Below are positions 1 to 5,199 of a stretch of DNA of 6,284 bases, piece by piece (position 1 is the stretch's first letter; each line of letters opens with the position of its first letter). This DNA comes from an uncultured Pseudomonadales bacterium (GTDB lineage Bacteria > Pseudomonadota > Gammaproteobacteria > Pseudomonadales > IMCC2047), in the NCBI GenBank assembly GCA_947258895.1, contig CAMYKE010000253.1, positions 2,133 through 8,416 on the forward strand, in the 5' to 3' direction. The notes beneath the pieces are model-generated. The model was not told where the DNA came from. It saw only the letters and a list, made by a program, of their open reading frames with translations, and did not search any database. The translations under genes and the position numbers were made by a program.

Positions 1-2
1 TA

Positions 3-410
3 TTTCGATTGTTTTTTCCGGCGATTGATAATTATCTGGGAATTTTTGTTGATTTACATGTATGGCCGGTCGTGCTCGCGGGCGATATTTTGTTGACCGC
101 GGGGTTCCTGCTAACCGTTGTGGTTCATTTCTACCTTGGGCAGCAATGGCGGTCTGGTATTGACTCGCTTGGGCCTGAAAAATTAATAACGGACGGCTTA
201 TACAAATACTCGCGAAATCCGATGTTTCTGGGGATTGCTGCTGCACAGGTCGGATTTTTTCTCGCCTTGCCCTGTGTATTTTCCGGCGCTTGCCTCGTGG
301 TGGGATGGTATACGCTGCACAGGCAAACCAGGGCCGAGGAGGCCCACCTGATGACCAGATTCCCAGGAGACTATCAGCAATATAAAGAGCACGTTCGCAG
401 GTGGTTATAA
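3..410 (+). CDS. Isoprenylcysteine carboxyl methyltransferase (ICMT/PEMT-like) family membrane protein, 5' partial
   Basis: Small integral membrane methyltransferase. Members of this family use S-adenosylmethionine to methylate isoprenylcysteine, phospholipid or other lipophilic substrates at the inner membrane. The substrate of this bacterial member cannot be read from the sequence. The signature is the stretch LITDGLYKYSRNPMFLGI in the middle, with its conserved RNP, followed by a hydrophobic segment (VGFFLALPCVFSGACLVVGW). The C-terminal block has the family EE pair (RAEEAHLMTRF) and ends YQQYKEHVRRWL, which is the usual end of this family. An earlier hydrophobic segment spans WPVVLAGDILLTAGFLLTVVV. 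The frame is open to the window edge and the only start inside is TTG at 9, with no room for a ribosome binding site. The real start is therefore probably upstream and an N-terminal membrane segment is missing. The family call is secure and the exact function is not. Confidence 0.85.
   Translation, partial: FRLFFPAIDNYLGIFVDLHVWPVVLAGDILLTAGFLLTVVVHFYLGQQWRSGIDSLGPEKLITDGLYKYSRNPMFLGIAAAQVGFFLALPCVFSGACLVVGWYTLHRQTRAEEAHLMTRFPGDYQQYKEHVRRWL
399..404 (+). promoter_or_regulatory. Ribosome binding site for the TTG start at 413
   Basis: AGGTGG lies 8 nt ahead of TTG 413, inside the last codons of the upstream methyltransferase gene. It is a close match to the Shine-Dalgarno consensus. It decides the start of the short broken gene that follows and suggests that gene was translated in one operon with the methyltransferase. 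Confidence 0.45.
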
Positions 411-412
411 AA

Positions 413-663
413 TTGAGAGCCATATTACAAAACGTTGCCAGCGTGGCGCTCAAACTGCGGCTTCACGTCCGATTGGGCGCACAGATTGCGTACCGGGGCG
501 GACGCGCGGGTGTGGAAAAATACTCGTGATTGCCAATACCACGCTGCGCTGGGGTTTTGCGGGAGAGCTCATCTCCCTACCTTCCGAACCCGATGCCCAG
601 AGGCTGCGGGCCCTCAAGCCCGCTCACCTTGCACTGGCATATGGAAGATCGGTGTATACTTGA
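413..663 (+). pseudogene. Short unrecognised gene split by a one-base frameshift
   Basis: I do not recognise the product. From TTG 413 the frame reads LRAILQNVASVALKLRLHV, continues through GAQIAYRGGRAGVEKYS, and hits TGA at 527-529. The frame beginning one base earlier then carries ordinary-looking protein: ILVIANTTLRWGFAGELI, then PSEPDAQRLRALKP, ending LALAYGRSVYT with TGA at 661-663. Adding one A to the five-A run at 516-520 joins the two halves without a break (GVEK-ILVIANTT) into a protein of about 83 residues. Third positions in both halves are GC-rich, as in the neighbouring genes. The uninterrupted frame at 435-701 is rich in Cys, Trp and His and looks like a shadow. The product would be basic at the N-terminus with a short hydrophobic core and no signal peptide. 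It is either a recent pseudogene or a homopolymer sequencing error. Programmed -1 slippage on the A run is less likely. Confidence 0.5.
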
Positions 664-783
664 GCTGTTGGAGTTCCCGACGCGACCGGCATGAAGTCTA
701 ACAGATCGCTGCAGGGGCGTTTTGGCGGGTATTGAACCCTCGCGGATCCGTATCAGCCAGGAAGCGATTGGAGGAAAGCGAGC

Positions 784-1938
784 ATGACGAGTGGCATACT
801 CTGCAGGCGCGGACCAGGCAGGTCTGTAAAGCGCTCGCTTCGTCCCGTATTGCTGTGCCTGGCTGCCGGTCTGCTGGCCTTCTCACCTGGGAGTCCCGCG
901 GGCGAAACGAAAGGTCGGGTCGCGCAACACGCGGGTCCCGCCCAGGGCGCGGTTTACTTTCCCATCAGTTGCTCTGCAGAAGCGCAGGTGAAGTTCAATC
1001 GGGCGCTGGCACTGTTGCATCACATGACGTATCCCCAGGCACGCGAGGCATTCACCCGGATCGCGACGCTTGATACCCAATGTGCGCTGGCGCACTGGGG
1101 CATCGCGATGACATTGTATCAGCCGCTTTGGCCGACCCGGCCGGGGCTGGAAGCACTGCAACGGGGCTGGGACGCCGTGCAGCAGGCCAAAGCCCTGGAA
1201 CCGCCGACAGAACGGGAACGGCTCTTTGTGGCTGCAGCGGAGGCGTTTTTCCTCGAACCGGCGTCGCCGGATTACTGGCTCCGCATCCGCCGCTGGGAAC
1301 AAGGCATGGAGAATGTCTATGCTAGTTTTCCCGATGACGACGAGGCCGCTGCGTTCTATGCTCTGGCGCACCTCGCCACCGCCCCCTCGGGCGACCTCTC
1401 CCGGGCGCACGCGCATGCCGAGCGGGCCGCCGAAATCCTGCTCCGCGTGCACGAACACAACACGGACCATCCGGGTGCCATGCATTACCTGATCCACGCC
1501 AACAACATGCCCGGGCGCGAACGGGAAGAGCTCCAGGTCACGCGCAAGTATGAGACCCTGGAACCGGACAATCCGCATGCGCTGCACATGCCGACCCATA
1601 TCTATACCCGCCTCGGGGACTGGGGCCGAGTGATCCGTGGAAACCTGCAGGCCGCGGAGGCCGCCCTGAGGTATCCCGCGGGAGAGCATGGGGAACTCGT
1701 ATGGGACGAGCTTCCCCACGCAATTGAGTATCTGATCTATGCGTATCTTCAGCAGGGCGCGGACGAGGAGGCATCCGCGCAGCTGGATCGCCTACTCGCC
1801 ACTGCCCGGGCGACACGAACACTCGGACACAAAAACCAGGCGCGTACCTTCTACCAGGGGCTTCTCGACGTAGCTGGTGCCGCTACGCGACAGTCCGCTC
1901 TGGAAGAGGCGCGCAACTATGTGGGTCAGCGGCAATGA
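784..1938 (+). CDS. Exported TPR-like repeat protein, probably internally shortened
   Basis: Belongs to a group of large tetratricopeptide-like proteins with the phrases NRALALLHHMTYPQAREAF, AHWGIAMTLYQPLWPTRPG, GAMHYLIHANNMPGRERE and NPHALHMPTHIYTRLGDW. Helix-turn-helix pairs of this kind usually form a protein-binding superhelix. No catalytic function is assigned to the group that I know of. The start ATG 784 has GGAGG nine nt upstream (770-774). Residues 1-40 form a signal peptide: a basic n-region (RRGPGRSVKRSLR), the hydrophobic run PVLLCLAAGLLAF, and likely cleavage after the SPA/G region, so the protein is periplasmic or secreted. Relatives as I recall them are roughly 550 residues, while this one has 384. 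Residues 1 to about 342 match the usual N-terminal part. The last 35 (QARTFYQGLLDVAG, then SALEEARNYV) resemble the usual extreme C-terminus. This points to an in-frame central deletion near residues 343-350. Confidence 0.8.
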   Translation: MTSGILCRRGPGRSVKRSLRPVLLCLAAGLLAFSPGSPAGETKGRVAQHAGPAQGAVYFPISCSAEAQVKFNRALALLHHMTYPQAREAFTRIATLDTQCALAHWGIAMTLYQPLWPTRPGLEALQRGWDAVQQAKALEPPTERERLFVAAAEAFFLEPASPDYWLRIRRWEQGMENVYASFPDDDEAAAFYALAHLATAPSGDLSRAHAHAERAAEILLRVHEHNTDHPGAMHYLIHANNMPGREREELQVTRKYETLEPDNPHALHMPTHIYTRLGDWGRVIRGNLQAAEAALRYPAGEHGELVWDELPHAIEYLIYAYLQQGADEEASAQLDRLLATARATRTLGHKNQARTFYQGLLDVAGAATRQSALEEARNYVGQRQ

Positions 1939-2039
1939 TCAAGACAGTCACTCGCTTACCCGGACGCGTGCCACTGCTGCTGCCGAACATTGGGCGCCAG
2001 TCAAAACTTAATCGCCATTCGGGCAGGGGGTCTACATGA
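1935..2039 (+). CDS. Possible 34-codon ORF overlapping both neighbours by ATGA
   Basis: An open frame runs from ATG 1935 to TGA 2037-2039. Its start overlaps the TPR gene stop as ATGA, and its stop overlaps the cupin start as ATGA. The peptide begins MIKTVTRLPGRVPLLLPNIG and is basic, with no recognisable domain. The double ATGA arrangement is what translationally coupled genes show, and it would let ribosomes pass from the TPR gene to the cupin gene. There is no strong ribosome binding site ahead of 1935, and a 34-codon open frame in a 97-bp gap can arise by chance. It may be a coupling leader peptide or nothing. Confidence 0.2.
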   Translation: MIKTVTRLPGRVPLLLPNIGRQSKLNRHSGRGST

Positions 2040-2419
2040 AACACTCGTTAGCTGGTCTGATCCTCGCCGCGGTTGTTGCGCCTGGTTTCGCCCAGGATCC
2101 CGTCGAGACCGATGGCGACAAGTACAAGGTGCTGCTGGACAACGCCTGTGTACGCGTCCTCGAGTATCGCGATCAGCCCGGCGAAAGCACGCAGCAGCAC
2201 CGTCATCCGGCGTTTGTCCTGTATGCAGTTCAGCCCTTCGAGCGGGTTATCCACCTGCCCGATGGCAGAAACATCAATCGCAAGTTTGCGGCGGGGGAGG
2301 TCATTTGGTCGCCCGCGCAGATGCATATTGGCGAGAACAGCGGCGCTACACCAACGCACGCACTTATTGTTGAGTCCAAGCCGTCCGGATTGTCACTGCC
2401 CGAGTGCGGCGGACACTGA
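2036..2419 (+). CDS. Exported single-domain cupin protein
   Basis: Small beta-barrel (cupin) protein of 127 residues. Residues 1-19 are a signal peptide (MKHSLAGLILAAVVAPGFA) with likely cleavage before QD, so it acts in the periplasm or outside. The cupin core follows: VLLDNACVRVLEYRDQPGE, then QQHRHPAFVLYA with H55 and H57 as likely metal ligands, and later GEVIWSPAQMHIGEN with H97 in the second cupin motif. The usual glutamate of motif 1 is not in its usual place, so metal binding may be altered or may use E100. The substrate is unknown. The start ATG 2036 has AGGGGG five nt upstream (2025-2030). The last 12 residues (PSGLSLPECGGH) go past the usual end of the domain and look like read-out into non-homologous sequence. 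It is 97 bp after the TPR gene and probably in the same transcript. Confidence 0.85.
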   Translation: MKHSLAGLILAAVVAPGFAQDPVETDGDKYKVLLDNACVRVLEYRDQPGESTQQHRHPAFVLYAVQPFERVIHLPDGRNINRKFAAGEVIWSPAQMHIGENSGATPTHALIVESKPSGLSLPECGGH

Positions 2420-2482
2420 CGCCCGGGAATACATTCAGGTCGAACCGGATTCGCGAGTTGGCTTGATCTGGGTACGCAACGG

Positions 2483-2603
2483 CTAGTCGCCATATCTCAC
2501 CGATTTTTGGAATTATCGCCGAGAGATTGTGCGTTGTACGGGATTTTCCGACGAAGGGGATAGCCGTCGCTATAGCCGCAGGAGAATGAGATATGGCGGC
2601 TAG
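2483..2603 (+). repeat. 121-bp element bounded by a 17-bp inverted repeat (MITE-like or structured leader)
   Basis: The left arm 2483-2499 (CTAGTCGCCATATCTCA) and the right arm 2587-2603 (TGAGATATGGCGGCTAG) are reverse complements at 16 of 17 positions. The one mismatch could be a G-U pair in RNA. The 87-bp interior can form smaller hairpins: CGT-bulge-CGG / CCG-ACG at about 2532-2553, and a perfect ATAGC-CGTC-GCTAT hairpin at 2560-2573. A competing 7-bp stem, TAGCCGC (2573-2579) with GCGGCTA (2596-2602), would disrupt the outer stem and enclose an AGGAGA and an ATG in its loop. Both ends carry CTAG, which could be a target duplication or part of the arms. The element is non-coding and ends directly before the methyltransferase ribosome binding site. 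It fits a miniature inverted-repeat transposable element. A folded 5' leader RNA is the alternative. I found no second copy in the window. Confidence 0.55.
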
Positions 2604-2643
2604 AGGAGGAACCAGGATGAGTGATTCGCAATTGCAAGAATAG
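2604..2643 (+). promoter_or_regulatory. Natural start region of the methyltransferase, interrupted by an early TAG
   Basis: AGGAGG (2604-2609) is a perfect Shine-Dalgarno sequence seven nt ahead of ATG 2617, which is in frame with the methyltransferase. The frame reads MSDSQLQE, then TAG at 2641-2643, then continues IAASTAYEKLFVPAVFRRWA into the methyltransferase with no further stop. The residues after the stop match what this family carries ahead of motif I, so they belong to the gene. A single C-to-T change (CAG to TAG) would explain the break. A second in-frame ATG at 2593 has AGGAGA seven nt upstream, but it runs into the same TAG. Confidence 0.7.
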
Positions 2644-2709
2644 ATTGCTGCGTCAACCGCCTATGAGAAACTCTTTGTCCCCGCAGTTTTTCGGCGATGG
2701 GCGCCCTCA

Positions 2710-3420
2710 GTGCTCCGGGCCGCCAGGATTCAGCCGGGACAGCGTGTACTGGACGTTGCCTGTGGCACGGGCGTGCTCGCCCGGGAAGTCGCGTCGCATG
2801 TAGGTGCTTCCGGGCAAGTCGTCGGGCTGGATATCACTCGGGGCATGGTGGAGGTGGCACAACGTCTCGCGCCAGCCATTGCCTGGCACCAGGGAACGGC
2901 GGACGCTTTGCCCTTCCCCGATCACTCCTTTGATGCCGTGGTCAGTCAATTTGGCCTTATGTTTTTCCCGGACCGCGCCAGGGCGCTCCGCGAAATGCTG
3001 CGCGTCCTGGTTGCAGAGGGCCACCTCGCCGTAGCCGTCTGGGATTCCCTGGACAGAATGCCCACTTTTGCGGACGAAGTGGCATTGCTGGAACGCACCG
3101 CTGGCGCACAGGCAGCGGATGCATTGCGGGCACCGTTCGCGCTGGGCGATCCACGCGCGCTGGTCCAGCTCGCTCAGGACGCGGGTATTGCTTCGGTGGC
3201 GGTTACCACACACGAGGGCAGAGCACTCTTTCCGAACATTCGTTCTCTGGTGGAGGCCGATCTCAGGGGGTGGTTGCCAGTGATGGGCGTGGTGCTTGAG
3301 GAGGAGCAGATTAAACACATTCTGGCAGAAGCGGAGGACGCTCTCGGCCTCTGCGTCAACGAGCGCGGCCAGGCCGAGTTTCGCATTTCTGCACATATGA
3401 TCAGCGGCAGAAAACTCTAG
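2710..3420 (+). CDS. Class I SAM-dependent methyltransferase, N-terminus separated by an in-frame amber stop
   Basis: Cytoplasmic S-adenosylmethionine-dependent methyltransferase of the UbiE-like/Methyltransf_11 type, substrate unknown. Counting from GTG 2710, the glycine-rich SAM motif is VLDVACGTGVL (residues 13-23). The acidic post-I strand is VVGLD (37-41), and motif II/III reads DALPFPDHSFDAVVSQFGLM (65-84). A C-terminal half follows with VALLERTAG, ADALRAPFALGD and a closing FRISAHMISGRKL. The 236-residue frame from GTG 2710 has no clear ribosome binding site. The gene clearly once began at ATG 2617, which would give 267 residues, but TAG at 2641 cuts it. If translated now, it would need reinitiation at 2710 or amber read-through, and without the first 31 residues the cap helix over SAM may be lost. 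It may be a young pseudogene. The GNAT gene starts 20 bp after its stop. Confidence 0.8.
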   Translation: MLRAARIQPGQRVLDVACGTGVLAREVASHVGASGQVVGLDITRGMVEVAQRLAPAIAWHQGTADALPFPDHSFDAVVSQFGLMFFPDRARALREMLRVLVAEGHLAVAVWDSLDRMPTFADEVALLERTAGAQAADALRAPFALGDPRALVQLAQDAGIASVAVTTHEGRALFPNIRSLVEADLRGWLPVMGVVLEEEQIKHILAEAEDALGLCVNERGQAEFRISAHMISGRKL

Positions 3421-3440
3421 CTGGTGGGCGCCGGCAACCT

Positions 3441-3974
3441 ATGGCACGAATTCGCACAGCAAGCAGTCTCGATCGAATAGGTGTTCAAGAACTCTACTTC
3501 AGGACCTTTGCGGAACGTGAGAGACGACTCGTCAGCGTACTCGCCTTGAACCTGTTAAGCGAAGAACCTGGTCATGAAACGATCTCTCTGGTTGCTGAAA
3601 GCAACGGCTCGATAGTTGGCCATATCGCGTTTAGCCCTGTTTTCGTCAATGGTAACGAAAACTGGAAGGGTTACATTCTGGCACCGCTTGGCATACTGCC
3701 CCCGTATCAAAAGCAGCGGATTGGGTCGAGGCTCATTGCGTGCGGCAGGCGGCGTCTGGCAGGGAAGGGGCTAAATCGTCTATTTGTTTACGGCGATCCA
3801 AAGTACTACGGCAAGTTCGGTTTCACCGCGAATGCGGCCGCCGGATACTTGCCGCCTTACCAATTGCAGTATCCTTTTGGATGGCAGGCCATCGCCATCA
3901 AGAAAGACGATTTTGAGACATCGCCTGTCAGAATATCGTGCGTGGCTTCGTTAAATAATCCAGAACTATGGTAG
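3441..3974 (+). CDS. GNAT family N-acetyltransferase, YhbS-like
   Basis: Acetyl-CoA-dependent N-acetyltransferase of the YhbS group (177 residues, normal length). These enzymes transfer an acetyl group to an amine of a small molecule or protein. The substrate here is unknown. The fold order is visible: N-terminal strand and helix (IRTASSLDRIGVQELYFRTF), the beta-hairpin SLVAESNGSIVGHIAFSPVF, and then motif A, ILAPLGILPPYQKQRIGSRL (79-98). In motif A the QKQRIGS loop binds the pyrophosphate of CoA. The block LNRLFVYGDPKYYGKFGF (111-128) follows, and its YY.KFGF signature is typical of YhbS relatives. The start ATG 3441 is only weakly supported by a GGTGGG at 3422-3427. The gene lies 20 bp after the methyltransferase and is probably cotranscribed with it. 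Codon use is slightly more AT-rich than in the two genes before it. Confidence 0.85.
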   Translation: MARIRTASSLDRIGVQELYFRTFAERERRLVSVLALNLLSEEPGHETISLVAESNGSIVGHIAFSPVFVNGNENWKGYILAPLGILPPYQKQRIGSRLIACGRRRLAGKGLNRLFVYGDPKYYGKFGFTANAAAGYLPPYQLQYPFGWQAIAIKKDDFETSPVRISCVASLNNPELW

Positions 3975-4172
3975 TGGCTGCCAGCAAAGCCATCCGCGCG
4001 GGCAGCGAGCCGGTATCGGGCAAATGTTGCCGGGATAATATTGATCCGCGCCATTGCACCATAACGATGCGCGCCGCATTCCGGGTGTTGCGCGGATGAC
4101 CTGTTCTCTGGCGACCAGATCGCTGAGTTACTCGTGAGCGGTGAAGGGCGAGGCGACACGGTAACCGGGGGT
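3975..4172. other. Non-coding gap after the acetyltransferase
   Basis: I see no gene in this stretch. Open frames crossing it have no ribosome binding sites and no family resemblance. A 6-bp inverted repeat, GCTGCC (3977-3982) with GGCAGC (4001-4006), follows the acetyltransferase stop but has an 18-nt loop and no T-run, so it is not a convincing terminator. Confidence 0.5.
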
Positions 4173-4192
4173 ACCTTTACAAACCTTTACAG
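4173..4192 (-). promoter_or_regulatory. Tandem response-regulator box, CpxR-like (GTAAA-N5-GTAAA on minus strand)
   Basis: The 9-mer ACCTTTACA occurs twice in perfect register, at 4173-4181 and 4183-4191, with a 10-bp period. Read on the minus strand this is GTAAA-GGTTT-GTAAA, which matches the enterobacterial CpxR consensus of two GTAAA half-sites separated by five bases. Tandem half-sites one helical turn apart are typical of OmpR/PhoB-family response regulators. TTTACA (4186-4191) could also act as a -35 element, with CATACT (4211-4216) as a weak -10 at 19-bp spacing. The box lies about 125 bp ahead of the exported unknown gene at 4315. The regulator identity is inferred and depends on the host having a Cpx-like system. 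Confidence 0.5.
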
Positions 4193-4314
4193 AGTTCTGA
4201 CCCAACATTGCATACTGGTGGCTAAACTAGCGGGGATTTCAACTGAAACTCAACCTGGGGATGTGGGGCAAGCGCTTCCACACCCTGGATTGAATCCTTG
4301 CCAGGGAAGAGACC

Positions 4315-4773
4315 ATGAAAAAAATTTCTACGCGCGCACTACCAACCCTGTCCAGTACGCTTCTTGCTATTGCGATACCCGCAGCATTGACGCTGGGATG
4401 TGCACAGAGTGCACACAAGCGTCCGGGCGACCGTCCACAGCCGACAGAAACTTTCTCTACCGAGATTACAGCGGACGGCACCAAGCTATTCTCCTATCGC
4501 GTGGAAATGCCCGAGCGATCGCGCATGACGGGCGGAGAGCGGCCACGGCGCCCCGCTATGGAGAAAGGAGACCGTGGTGCGGAGTCCGCCACCCCCGGCA
4601 GGGAACGGTCAAAGGAAAGACTCCATGAACGGCTGGAACAAAAAATTGCAGAAGCGGCTTTCTGCGAGGAAGGCTACATTGTTCTCGAGGAGGTGACTGG
4701 CGATCGCTACGCTTCCATCCGCGGAGAATGCCGGGAGGGTGTGGACGACCAGGGAAGCAGCACCGCGTCCTGA
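4315..4773 (+). CDS. Unrecognised exported or lipoprotein-like protein
   Basis: I do not recognise this 152-residue protein. Residues 1-28 form a signal sequence: MKK and R7, then the hydrophobic run TLLAIAIPAALTLG. It is followed by C29 in the context LTLGCAQS, which is a weak lipobox, so the protein may be lipid-anchored or simply cleaved. Residues 45-65 (ETFSTEITADGTKLFSYRVE) look like a short conserved strand region. Residues 66-115 are highly charged, rich in R, E, G and P, and end in a probable helix (RSKERLHERLEQKIAEA). The C-terminal block has C117 and C139 (AAFCEEGYIVLEE, SIRGECREG), which could form a disulfide in the periplasm. The start ATG 4315 has AGGGAAGAG (4303-4311) just upstream. 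The CpxR-like box further upstream would fit an envelope-stress gene, but that role is an inference. Confidence 0.7.
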   Translation: MKKISTRALPTLSSTLLAIAIPAALTLGCAQSAHKRPGDRPQPTETFSTEITADGTKLFSYRVEMPERSRMTGGERPRRPAMEKGDRGAESATPGRERSKERLHERLEQKIAEAAFCEEGYIVLEEVTGDRYASIRGECREGVDDQGSSTAS

Positions 4774-5199
4774 CATACCCCCATTGATCCGTTCAACGCT
4801 GTAACGTAATCGTATGAACCAAGCGCTTTCACATGTATAGAGTTACCTCTAAATCGGGCATCTGAAATGAAAGGGTCAGGCCTTGCTTTTGGTCTTTCCC
4901 GGATTTCTGCTCGCACGTGAGTAGTGCAGGCCAAAATAATCGTCTATTTCCTTTTTACTGCAAGCACCGTTAGCATAGGTAGTTAAATTGCACAGCAAAT
5001 TAACCTTGCGCTTGCATTGAAAAGAACGCCGTAACCTCGGCTCCACCCTGGTGCGCTGCCAGCAAACTCCGGCGGGCCGGGTGAATCAATTTAGCGGGCA
5101 ATTCGCGCAATTTTCGGATCGAAATTCATTACAATTTCATACCTCCTGGCTTTATCTCGGTGGTGATTTGGTCATAATGGGTGACAATGCTGCGAAACC
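4774..5199. other. 426-bp non-coding stretch before the YihY gene
   Basis: No credible gene; the small frames here lack start signals and family features. It is more AT-rich than its surroundings. It holds a possible mobile-repeat remnant near 4868-4886 (GAAAGGGTCAGGCCTTGCT), an AT-rich hairpin at 4982-5004, several CAATT words between 5086 and 5135, and an interrupted inverted repeat AATTTTCG / CGAAATT (5109-5116 and 5120-5126). TACAAT at 5130-5135 is a good -10 match for the YihY gene, but I cannot find a convincing -35. Confidence 0.5.
4982..5004. repeat. AT-rich hairpin or dyad
   Basis: GTTAAATTGC (4982-4991) and GCAAATTAAC (4995-5004) are reverse complements at nine of ten positions around a 3-nt ACA loop. 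No T-run follows, so it does not look like an intrinsic terminator. It could be an operator dyad or a small RNA hairpin ahead of the YihY gene. Confidence 0.4.

Noticed and set aside
435..701. 88-codon uninterrupted frame after the first gene
   Set aside because: The product is rich in Cys, Trp and His with no domain-like pattern. The two adjacent frames together give a more natural protein with a proper ribosome binding site.
728..747. T-arm-like GGGTTCAATACCC on the minus strand, suggesting a tRNA fragment or attachment site
   Set aside because: No D or anticodon arm and no acceptor stem around it, and the T-stem has a mismatch, so it is likely chance.
883..1719. Long minus-strand open frame of 278 codons opposite the TPR gene
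   Set aside because: It is an antisense shadow of a GC-rich gene. The plus strand has the signal peptide, family motifs and ribosome binding site.
2707..3396. 229-codon minus-strand open frame opposite the methyltransferase
   Set aside because: Antisense shadow. The plus strand carries clear SAM-binding motifs.
3977..4006. GCTGCC / GGCAGC inverted repeat as a terminator for the acetyltransferase
   Set aside because: Short stem, 18-nt loop and no T-run.
4134..4628. 164-codon frame overlapping the exported unknown gene
   Set aside because: It has no ribosome binding site and an unnatural Cys/Arg-rich composition. The frame at 4315 has a signal peptide and a ribosome binding site.
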